DNA from: an uncultured Granulosicoccaceae bacterium | GTDB taxonomy: Bacteria; Pseudomonadota; Gammaproteobacteria; Granulosicoccales; Granulosicoccaceae | Direction of reading: 5' to 3' | DNA: 35,327 nt | NCBI GenBank assembly: GCA_937920585.1 | Contig: CAKZSB010000192.1 | Location: 1 to 35,327 of the forward strand | Shown here: positions 1 to 6,149 of the stretch, piece by piece | Layout of the letters: each line of letters opens with the position of its first letter | Position numbering within the stretch: the stretch's first letter is position 1 | The notes under the pieces: generated by a model | What the model was told of the DNA's origin: nothing | Seen by the model: the letters and a program-made list of their open reading frames with translations, nothing else | Database searches by the model: none | Made by a program: the position numbers and the translations under genes

Positions 1-720
1 CCCCTCCGGGGAGAAGAAATTGAGCGTGCTGTAACCCCAGTAATTGACCAGCCCCTTGTCAATCAGGAATCGATCATCAGCAAAACTGTGCACTGGCATC
101 AGCTCCACTGAAGTGACACCCAATGCCTTCAGGTAATCGATGGACGCCGGGTGGCCGAGCCCCTCATAGGTGCCACGCAGCGCCTCGGGCACAGACTCTT
201 TTAGCTGGCTGAATCCGCGCACATGAAGTTCGTAGTTGACCGTATCTGCCCAATGCGTGGCAGGGGCTTTGTCATCGCCCCAGGTAAAAGACGGATCGAC
301 GACCACGCACCGCGGCGTTGAGCGGGCGCTGTCACGCCGGTCAAACGACAAGTCCATGCGACCGCTGGCGGCGCGATACCCCAGATTCGCATCAGTGAGC
401 TTTAGCGGGCTATCGAGCAGACGGGCGTAGGGATCGATCAGCAGCTTGTGCGGATTGAATCGGTGCCCGCGCTCGGGCTCGTAGGGTCCATGCACACGAT
501 AACCATACAAATCGCCGGGGCGACAGTCGGGTACGTAGCCGTGCCAAACCTGATCGGTACACTCCGGCAGGTCGTAGCGCGCGCGTTCTCGCCGGCTGCC
601 GGGATCGTACAGGCACAGTTCCACGCGCTCGGCATGGGCCGAGAACAGCGCGAAGTTGACGCCAGCACCATCCCAGGTTGCCCCAAGCGTGTGGTGATAC
701 CCGGATTCAATGATCAGCAG
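1..720 (-). CDS. glgX: Glycogen debranching enzyme GlgX, N-terminal part (cut by window edge)
   Basis: About 240 residues are readable without a stop from near 720 to the left edge. The start of the protein has the CBM48-type signature TLGATWDGAGVNFALFSAHA, followed by GDLYGYRVHGPY, HRFNPHKLLIDPYAR and, near the edge, GVTSVELMPVHSFADDR and NYWGYSTLNFF, the entry to the GH13 barrel. This family hydrolyses alpha-1,6 branches of phosphorylase-limit glycogen in the cytoplasm. The start is odd: an in-frame TGA at 733-735 leaves no ATG, GTG or TTG before the conserved region, and only CTG (720 or 717) or ATT (711) remain, behind a GAGGAG ribosome site at 724-729. The family call is firm; the start codon is not. 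The gene is divergent from the S33 peptidase. Confidence 0.9.
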   Translation of the reverse strand, partial: MLIIESGYHHTLGATWDGAGVNFALFSAHAERVELCLYDPGSRRERARYDLPECTDQVWHGYVPDCRPGDLYGYRVHGPYEPERGHRFNPHKLLIDPYARLLDSPLKLTDANLGYRAASGRMDLSFDRRDSARSTPRCVVVDPSFTWGDDKAPATHWADTVNYELHVRGFSQLKESVPEALRGTYEGLGHPASIDYLKALGVTSVELMPVHSFADDRFLIDKGLVNYWGYSTLNFFSPEG

Positions 721-965
721 ACACTCCTCAATTCAGCGCCGATTCGACAATTGCGTCAAATATGTTAACAACATGCCCCAAACTCTTGATTGTTCGACCC
801 TATAATTGGATTAGCGACCACTGGGCCAACAGTTTAAGTTGACTGCATTGATTACCACCCGCCGACACATGGCCGGCCCTGCGCCAACAATTGGCTGCGT
901 CAGCCAAAACCAGTAAACGCGTCGCTACGGACACGACGTGCACCGGCAATGCCACAGGATAGTAC
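721..965. other. Intergenic region between glgX and the S33 peptidase
   Basis: No convincing gene lies here. A TATAAT at 801-806 could be a plus-strand -10 box but has no good -35 at the right distance. Near the peptidase, TTGGCTG (891-897) pairs perfectly with CAGCCAA (901-907) across a three-base loop. The same TTGGC can also pair with GCCAA at 883-887, so two exclusive hairpins are possible. There is no T-run after either. Confidence 0.4.
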
Positions 966-2459
966 TTGAGAAAATTCTTAACATTAATGCTGCTGCTGTT
1001 GCCTTTTCATGCAGGCAAAGACATACCGCCAGCATCAATCACGGCCTTTGATGCAGATTGTGTCGACTTTATCAACGAAGCACCGGCCAATGTCAGTTGC
1101 CACCGCCTTATATTGCCAATCGATCACCTAAGCGATGATCGCCAGACGATCGAAATCCCGCTGCTAGTGGCTCGAGCGAACGCTGGCAAACAGTCCCAAA
1201 GTGCCATTTTGATACCCGGCGGTGGCGGGCCAGGCTCACCCGTAGGTTTTGGCTATCTGTATGCACAGGGTGAATTTCTGGCCTACTACCAGTCGTTGCT
1301 GGATGCCGGATACGACATAGTATTCGCTGACCAGCGCGGCGCGGGACTATCCACGCCAATGCTCGCCTGCGAAGAATCTGTGGCTGATTTTCGCCGACTG
1401 GTGCAAGCTCCGTTCAGCCTGACCGAATCCATGCGTATTCAGCGAGAGAGCGCTCAATCCTGCCGAGCCCGGCTAACACGGGAAGGCGTTAATCTCGCAC
1501 GCTTCGACACTCGCCAGTCAGCCGCAGACTTTCTCGCGGCAATCGATTACCTGGCCTATGAGCGCTGGCATCTGCTGGCGACCTCTTACGCCACAGCTAT
1601 CGCACAGGCGATGCTGTTGAGTCGTCCAGACGGCTTTACCAGCGTGGTGCTGGACTCACCGGTGCCGCTGGATTACCAGCAACCACTCTCGCAAAGCCTC
1701 ATCAGACACGGAATCCGCAAGACGATCGATCTCTGTACGAGCCGGGACCGCTGCAACCAGCGATATCCTGGTATTGCGGAAAAATTCGACGCTGTCCTGG
1801 CAAGAGCGACTCGCAAGCCCTACAAAGTCAAGATCCTGGTAAACGACGAGCAAGGTCGCGCCAGCAAAAAGACGCTAGTGGTCGATCAGCACCTGCTCGC
1901 CGGCATCCTGTTTACGGCGTTGTACTCGAATGAATCTATTCGCCAATTGCCCGATGTCATCGACAGACTGCATAGCGGGCTGGCACAGGCACTCAACCCG
2001 TTTGCCGAGGTATTCTGGTATCAGGGCGTGGACATTGACTACGCCGACGGGCTCTACCTCAGCGTACACTGCAGGGAGCGCCAACAGCTCGAGGCCGACT
2101 ACGCCATGCGCAACCCAGAAGCGCTGCAAGCGCTCGATGCCGACTCGCTGGCATTACTGGAAAATCAACGATTAATGTGTGACATCTGGCAGGCAGGGAC
2201 CGACGACGAACTGAATACCCCCGCTGTTTTTCAGACCCCGACGCTACTACTTGCCGGACGCCTTGATCCCATCATTACGGCACTGGATATCGCCAACACA
2301 GCCGACAACTTCCGCAACGTTCAGGTGCTGCAAGAGGCATCGAGCGGGCATGCCGTTTGGCACCAAAGCGAATGTGCGAGACAAAAAGTGATCGGGTTTT
2401 TCAACGGGCAGCCGGTGGAAAACACACGCTGTACCCCGGATAAAATGCAATTCGACTAA
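966..2459 (+). CDS. Exported alpha/beta-hydrolase, TAP-like S33 peptidase family
   Basis: The 497-residue protein resembles secreted tripeptidyl/prolyl aminopeptidases of family S33. Residues 1-17 form a short signal peptide (MRKFLTLMLLLLPFHAG). The hydrolase fold shows an oxyanion-hole region IPGGGGPGSP (about 83-92), ADQRGAGLSTP (121-131), the nucleophile Ser207 in LLATSYATA, Asp434 in LLLAGRLDP and His462 in SGHAVWH, which together make the triad. The nucleophile elbow is T-S-Y rather than the usual G-G-S-Y-G. The C-terminal part matches the TAP-like domain that carries the triad His. The TTG start at 966 sits behind AGGA and completes the signal peptide; the first ATG (987) would cut it. 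It probably cleaves N-terminal residues from peptides in the periplasm, but the substrate is unknown. The sirtuin gene follows after 12 bp. Confidence 0.8.
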   Translation: MRKFLTLMLLLLPFHAGKDIPPASITAFDADCVDFINEAPANVSCHRLILPIDHLSDDRQTIEIPLLVARANAGKQSQSAILIPGGGGPGSPVGFGYLYAQGEFLAYYQSLLDAGYDIVFADQRGAGLSTPMLACEESVADFRRLVQAPFSLTESMRIQRESAQSCRARLTREGVNLARFDTRQSAADFLAAIDYLAYERWHLLATSYATAIAQAMLLSRPDGFTSVVLDSPVPLDYQQPLSQSLIRHGIRKTIDLCTSRDRCNQRYPGIAEKFDAVLARATRKPYKVKILVNDEQGRASKKTLVVDQHLLAGILFTALYSNESIRQLPDVIDRLHSGLAQALNPFAEVFWYQGVDIDYADGLYLSVHCRERQQLEADYAMRNPEALQALDADSLALLENQRLMCDIWQAGTDDELNTPAVFQTPTLLLAGRLDPIITALDIANTADNFRNVQVLQEASSGHAVWHQSECARQKVIGFFNGQPVENTRCTPDKMQFD

Positions 2460-2471
2460 CTCCATTAAATC

Positions 2472-3305
2472 ATGAGCACAATCGAGGCACTAGCCGCCCT
2501 GATCGCCCGCAACCAGCCAGCACTGCTGTTGACCGGCGCTGGTATCAGTACAGATTCGGGCATTCCGGCCTACCGCAACGAGCGCGGTGAATGGAGTCAT
2601 CCGCCACCGGTACAGGCAAAAGCTTTTTACACCGAGCTGAGTACCCGCAGACGATACTGGGCCCGCAGCATGGCAGGCTGGCCACGCATGGCAGGGGCAC
2701 AACCCAACGCTGCACATCTGGCATGCGCCAGGCTGCAGAAAGCAGGCTATGCATCCGAAATCATCACGCAAAATGTCGACGGACTGCACCAGCGCGCTGG
2801 CAGCACCGAGGTAACAGACCTGCATGGCAATCTAGCCAATGTGCGCTGTGTCGAGTGCCAAACCCTGCAATCGCGTGACGAAGTGCAGCAGCGGCTGCTG
2901 ACGGACAACCCGGATCAAAAACCGGTTACCGGCCCGGCTGGCCCGGACGGGGACAGCGTGATTGAAACGATCGACGACAGATTCTCTATTCCAGATTGCA
3001 CGTCCTGCGGTGGAATCATCAAACCGGATGTCGTTTTTTTCGGTGAAAACGTTCCAGCTGAACGTGTTGAACACTGCTTCGAGCTTTTGTCTCGCAGTCG
3101 CCTTCTTTTATGCATTGGCACGTCATTGATGGTGTTTTCCGGATACCGCTTCTGCCGCGCAGCAAAAGAGCAGCAAATACCCATCGCTATCATCAACCAG
3201 GGCACGACCCGCGCCGACGATATCGCCAGCGCAAAACTTGATCTCGATTGCGCCGCCGCATTAACCGGCATAGCAGAGCAACTATGCAAAACCCCTTCAT
3301 CGTAG
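2472..3305 (+). CDS. Class II (SIRT4-like) NAD-dependent protein deacylase, Sir2 family
   Basis: The 277-residue protein carries all Sir2 hallmarks: TGAGISTDSGIPAYR (21-35) for NAD binding, TQNVDGLHQRAG (99-110), the catalytic His118 in DLHGN, four zinc cysteines (126, 129, 176, 179), KPDVVFFGENVP (184-195) and GTSLMVFSGYRF. The RYWARSMAGWPR segment near residue 61 and the long insert between the cysteine pairs match the class II sirtuins related to human SIRT4 rather than E. coli CobB. Family members remove acyl groups from lysines using NAD, or act as lipoamidases or ADP-ribosyltransferases; which applies here cannot be read from sequence. The gene probably shares a transcript with the S33 peptidase. 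Its 3' end overlaps the AlkB-like gene by 22 bp. Confidence 0.92.
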   Translation: MSTIEALAALIARNQPALLLTGAGISTDSGIPAYRNERGEWSHPPPVQAKAFYTELSTRRRYWARSMAGWPRMAGAQPNAAHLACARLQKAGYASEIITQNVDGLHQRAGSTEVTDLHGNLANVRCVECQTLQSRDEVQQRLLTDNPDQKPVTGPAGPDGDSVIETIDDRFSIPDCTSCGGIIKPDVVFFGENVPAERVEHCFELLSRSRLLLCIGTSLMVFSGYRFCRAAKEQQIPIAIINQGTTRADDIASAKLDLDCAAALTGIAEQLCKTPSS

Positions 3306-3916
3306 CGCGGCAAACCGACAGCGACGGGGTCGAGCGAATTGATTTGCGCGACGGCGGCTACCTGATCTGGATTCCGCGTTTTTTATCCGTCGACGAGACT
3401 GGACCTCTGTTTCGCACCCTGCACGCCACCCTCTCATGGGAGCAGTCCATCATAAAGATATATGGTCGCGAGATGCCTATTCCTCGACTGAACGCCTGGT
3501 ACGGCGATGCAGGACGCGACTATCGGTACTCCGGCACACGCTTTCGTGCATTGCCATGGACGCCGGAACTGCAGTCGATACGGGAATCCGTCAATCAGCG
3601 ATTGTCGCTATCGTTTAACAGCGTACTTGCCAACCTTTACCGGGATGGGTCAGATGCGATGGGTTGGCATAGCGACAACGAGCCGGAGCTGGGAGAGATG
3701 CCCGCAATAGCATCTTTGAGTATGGGAGGCGGCAGACGGTTTCTGCTAAGACCGCGGAAGGAAAGCAGTGCGGAACATCAGATGGAGTTCCAACTGGATG
3801 ATGGATCGCTGCTATTGATGGCTGGAACAGTTCAGACGCATTGGCGTCACAGTGTGCCGCGTACTCGCAAACCTGCAGCCGCGAGAATTAACCTGACGTT
3901 TCGCCTGATTATATAA
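3284..3916 (+). CDS. AlkB-like 2-oxoglutarate/Fe(II) dioxygenase
   Basis: The 210-residue protein resembles the ALKBH2/ALKBH3 branch of AlkB enzymes, which oxidatively remove alkyl groups from DNA or RNA bases. The iron ligands are visible as His129 and Asp131 in GWHSDNEPELG and His189 in HWRHSVP. Arg201 and Arg207 in ARINLTFR would bind 2-oxoglutarate. PRLNAWYGD (67-75) is the substrate-lid region seen in ALKBH2-like proteins. The start at ATG 3284 begins inside the sirtuin gene and matches family length; an upstream in-frame start at 3248 would add 12 residues of poor similarity. The 22-bp overlap suggests translational coupling with the sirtuin. Nothing typical of the E. coli ada/alkB adaptive operon is nearby. 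Confidence 0.9.
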   Translation: MQNPFIVARQTDSDGVERIDLRDGGYLIWIPRFLSVDETGPLFRTLHATLSWEQSIIKIYGREMPIPRLNAWYGDAGRDYRYSGTRFRALPWTPELQSIRESVNQRLSLSFNSVLANLYRDGSDAMGWHSDNEPELGEMPAIASLSMGGGRRFLLRPRKESSAEHQMEFQLDDGSLLLMAGTVQTHWRHSVPRTRKPAAARINLTFRLII

Positions 3917-3949
3917 GTGGAGTCTGCAGGTTTGGTGATCACCCAGCGT

Positions 3950-4024
3950 CTAGCGGACCGGGCGCCGAGGAATGATGGCGAGAGTGATCAAGGCTATAGC
4001 GAGACAAACTAAAACAGTTGACAT
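3950..4024 (-). CDS. Candidate 24-residue membrane peptide
   Basis: This is a very short reading frame starting ATG at 4024. A strong ribosome-binding site, AAGGAGG (4029-4035), lies four bases upstream. The peptide reads MSTVLVCLAIALITLAII followed by PRRPVR: one hydrophobic helix and a basic tail, as in many small bacterial membrane proteins, with the tail predicted on the cytoplasmic side. It lies 65 bp downstream of tRNA-Arg on the same strand, so it could be on the tail of the tRNA transcript. I do not recognise a family. The evidence is the near-perfect Shine-Dalgarno plus the hydropathy pattern; chance cannot be excluded for so short a frame. Confidence 0.4.
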   Translation of the reverse strand: MSTVLVCLAIALITLAIIPRRPVR

Positions 4025-4089
4025 AGGGCCTCCTTGCGCAGACGGCTGCGTTGGCCTTCTGCGATGACTGCTAGTGGGGTAAAATTAAG

Positions 4090-4166
4090 TGGCGCGCCCG
4101 GAAGGATTCGAACCTCCGACCGCCTGGTTCGTAGCCAGGTACTCTATCCAACTGAGCTACGGGCGC
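4090..4166 (-). tRNA. tRNA-Arg (anticodon ACG)
   Basis: The minus strand folds into a full 77-nt cloverleaf with encoded CCA (4090-4092). The acceptor stem is GCGCCCG/CGGGCGC with discriminator G, the D-arm reads GCTCAGTTGGATAGAGT, the anticodon stem CCTGG/CCAGG encloses CTACGAA (anticodon ACG), and the T-arm holds GGTTCGAATCC. ACG, edited to ICG, reads CGU, CGC and CGA. It lies downstream of tRNA-Ser and probably shares its transcript. Confidence 0.97.
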
Positions 4167-4250
4167 GCAGACCGACAATTATGCGTGCGGGGGCCTTCTG
4201 CGTCAAGCTATTTCGAGAGGGATGTTTGACCGCAAAGCGGCGCGCAACAA

Positions 4251-4343
4251 TGGCGGAGAGAGAGGGATTCGAACCCTCGATGGAGCTGTTAACCCCATAC
4301 TCCCTTAGCAGGGGAGCGCCTTCAGCCACTCGGCCATCTCTCC
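4251..4343 (-). tRNA. tRNA-Ser (anticodon GCU)
   Basis: This is a 93-nt class II tRNA with encoded CCA (4251-4253). The acceptor stem GGAGAGA/TCTCTCC has discriminator G. The anticodon stem CTCCC/GGGAG encloses CTGCTAA (anticodon GCT), reading AGC and AGU. A long variable arm follows, then GGTTCGAATCC. tRNA-Ser(GCU) followed by tRNA-Arg(ACG) just after csrA is a familiar gammaproteobacterial order. Confidence 0.97.
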
Positions 4344-4356
4344 AGTTTGCAAACAA

Positions 4357-4385
4357 GGTATAACCAGTACACCACTGGCCGTCAC
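4357..4385 (-). promoter_or_regulatory. Putative promoter of the tRNA-Ser/tRNA-Arg unit
   Basis: On the minus strand a GTGACG -35-like box (4380-4385) and a TATACC -10-like box (4357-4362) are 17 bp apart. The predicted start falls near 4350, a few bases before mature tRNA-Ser. Because a csrA terminator lies just upstream, the tRNAs probably need their own promoter. Confidence 0.4.
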
Positions 4386-4424
4386 AGCCAATGTGTAGAG
4401 GATATATTGTACGAGGATAAAGTC

Positions 4425-4455
4425 AAACCAAAAAGAAACCGCCTGACGGCGGTTT
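4425..4455 (-). terminator. Rho-independent terminator after csrA
   Basis: On the minus strand AAACCGCC and GGCGGTTT (4448-4455 and 4436-4443 in plus coordinates) form a perfect 8-bp stem with a four-base loop. CTTTTTGGTTT follows directly. It lies 30 bp beyond the csrA stop and separates csrA from the tRNA pair. Confidence 0.85.
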
Positions 4456-4485
4456 CGTTACAACTTGCACAAACCAGCGGAGTTG

Positions 4486-4725
4486 CTAGCCGTGTTGAAT
4501 GCCCTGGTCTGTAGTATCTGCAACCACTGGCTCAGCAGTATCGTCAGCGACCCCACCCTGTCGCTCACGCTTGATTCTTTCGTATATCTCTTCGCGATGC
4601 ACAGCGACCTCTTTCGGCGCGTTAACACCGATGCGAACCTGATTACCCTTCACCCCCAAAACGGTGACGGTAACCTCATCGCCAATCATCAGCGTCTCAC
4701 CAACGCGTCTTGTCAAGATTAACAT
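4486..4725 (-). CDS. csrA: Carbon storage regulator CsrA (RsmA)
   Basis: The 79-residue RNA-binding regulator starts [16 protein letters not shown] and has the conserved core [22 protein letters not shown], including the RNA-contacting Arg44. CsrA dimers bind GGA motifs in hairpin loops and leaders and usually block ribosome binding. The protein is about 18 residues longer than E. coli CsrA (61 aa), with an acidic tail ([14 protein letters not shown]). The ribosome site ACGGAG contains a GGA motif, which is compatible with autoregulation. A promoter-like element with a perfect inverted repeat lies about 85 bp upstream, and an intrinsic terminator follows the gene. Confidence 0.98.
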   Translation of the reverse strand: MLILTRRVGETLMIGDEVTVTVLGVKGNQVRIGVNAPKEVAVHREEIYERIKRERQGGVADDTAEPVVADTTDQGIQHG

Positions 4726-4808
4726 GTAAAAGCTCCGTAAGAATTTGATCGCCGCGGCCAGTCATGGTTCCAAACCCTGCCGAAGCGCAGACGCGCAATC
4801 ATACGTCC

Positions 4809-4838
4809 GAATACAACTGTATTCTAACTCCAAGCCAA
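4809..4838 (-). promoter_or_regulatory. Putative csrA promoter overlapped by an inverted repeat
   Basis: On the minus strand TTGGCT (4833-4838) and TGTATT (4810-4815) are separated by 17 bp, giving a start near 4803 and a leader of about 78 nt. The -10 box and half the spacer are covered by a perfect 7-2-7 inverted repeat, GAATACA-AC-TGTATTC (4809-4824), placed like an operator. The promoter is a moderate match only; the repeat itself is exact. Confidence 0.4.
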
Positions 4839-4911
4839 ACGGACATAACCGATACAATGATTTTATGTTGTTCACAATTGTTTGCCATTCGGCAGCGGAT
4901 ACAATCTGCGC

Positions 4912-6147
4912 CTAGATTTGGGCTTGCGGTTGACCTGCAAGTTCGAAAGCATCATGCAGCGCGCGAACGCCCAACTCAAGATACTTTTCATCAATAACTA
5001 CCGATATTTTTATTTCAGATGTCGAGATCATGATGATGTTAATGCCCTCATGCGCCAGTGTTTCAAACATTTTGCTGGCAATTCCCGCATGTGACCTCAT
5101 GCCTACTCCCACAACAGACAGCTTGACAATGCTGGTATTCCCTGAAACTTCCTCGGCACCGAGTTCATTTGCTCTTTGCTGAACAATTTTCATTGTTTTG
5201 TCGTATTCAGCGCGATTGACGGTAAACGTGAAGTCCGTCCGGTTGTCGCCCGAAACATTTTGCACAATCATGTCTACTTCTACATTTCCGTCCGCTACAG
5301 GACCAAGAATCTGAAACGCGATCCCGGGGGTATCGGGGACTCCCACAACTGTTATTTGAGCCTCATCACGATTGAAAGCAATTCCGGAAATAAGCACTTG
5401 TTCCAAACGGTCATCCTCTTCATAGGTTATCAATGTGCCATCGCCATCCTCAAACGACGACAATACACGTAGCGCCACATTATATTTGCCCGCAAACTCC
5501 ACTGCTCTGATTTGCAGTACTTTCGATCCAAGGCTCGCCATTTCCAGCATTTCCTCGAATGTAATTTGCGTCATCTTGCGAGCGTTAGGTACCACCCGCG
5601 GGTCAGTCGTATAAACGCCATCCACATCCGTATAGATCTGACATTCATCAGCCTTGAGCGCTGCAGCCATGGCAACGGCAGAGGTATCGGAGCCACCACG
5701 ACCAAGTGTCGTGATATCGCCAGCGTCGGTAAACCCCTGAAACCCCGCGAGCACAACCACGTGCCCTTTGTCGAGATCGGCTAGTACCGAGGAGGTGTCG
5801 ATGTCAGTTATACGGGCTTTTGTATGCGCATCGTCAGTACGTATTCCCGCTTGTCTCCCTGTGTAGGAGCGAGCCGTCTGGCCCAACTCGGACAGGGCCA
5901 TGCATAACAACGCAATCGTGACTTGTTCACCCGTCGACAACAACACATCCATCTCGCGAGCCAGTGGCTCATCGCTGATGTCGTTTGCCAGTGCCACCAG
6001 GCGGTTTGTCTCACCCGACATCGCCGACACCACTACCACTATCTTGTGCCCGCCATCTACCGATTTTTTTACGCGTTCGGCTACAGCCTTAATTCGTTCG
6101 ACTGTACCAACCGATGTACCGCCAAATTTTTGTACCAGTAGTGCCAT
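4912..6147 (-). CDS. lysC: Aspartokinase (aspartate kinase)
   Basis: The 411-residue enzyme phosphorylates aspartate, the first step toward lysine, threonine, methionine and diaminopimelate. The kinase domain shows QKFGGTSVG (6-14), VVVSAMSGETNRL, LLSTGEQVT, the phosphate-binding TLGRGGSDTSAVAMAAAL and the ATP-binding IYTDVDGVYTTDPR. Two ACT domains make up the last third, where feedback by lysine or threonine usually acts. The length fits the monofunctional Pseudomonas-type enzyme (about 412 aa). ATG 6147 starts at the conserved MALLVQKFGG; an in-frame ATG 24 bp upstream lies inside alaS. Only two bases separate the alaS stop from this start, suggesting coupled translation. Confidence 0.97.
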   Translation of the reverse strand: MALLVQKFGGTSVGTVERIKAVAERVKKSVDGGHKIVVVVSAMSGETNRLVALANDISDEPLAREMDVLLSTGEQVTIALLCMALSELGQTARSYTGRQAGIRTDDAHTKARITDIDTSSVLADLDKGHVVVLAGFQGFTDAGDITTLGRGGSDTSAVAMAAALKADECQIYTDVDGVYTTDPRVVPNARKMTQITFEEMLEMASLGSKVLQIRAVEFAGKYNVALRVLSSFEDGDGTLITYEEDDRLEQVLISGIAFNRDEAQITVVGVPDTPGIAFQILGPVADGNVEVDMIVQNVSGDNRTDFTFTVNRAEYDKTMKIVQQRANELGAEEVSGNTSIVKLSVVGVGMRSHAGIASKMFETLAHEGINIIMISTSEIKISVVIDEKYLELGVRALHDAFELAGQPQAQI

Positions 6148-6149
6148 CG

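Noticed and set aside
438..710. A minus-strand frame starting near the glgX start, suggesting a frameshift
   Set aside because: The true GlgX frame is continuous from 732 to 1 with conserved residues throughout, so no frameshift is needed.
4034..4363. A 109-codon plus-strand frame across the two tRNAs
   Set aside because: It is the antisense of tRNA genes; such frames produce spurious proteins in databases.
4697..4765. A 22-codon upstream frame overlapping the csrA start
   Set aside because: Its only ribosome-site candidate is two bases from the ATG, too close to work well.
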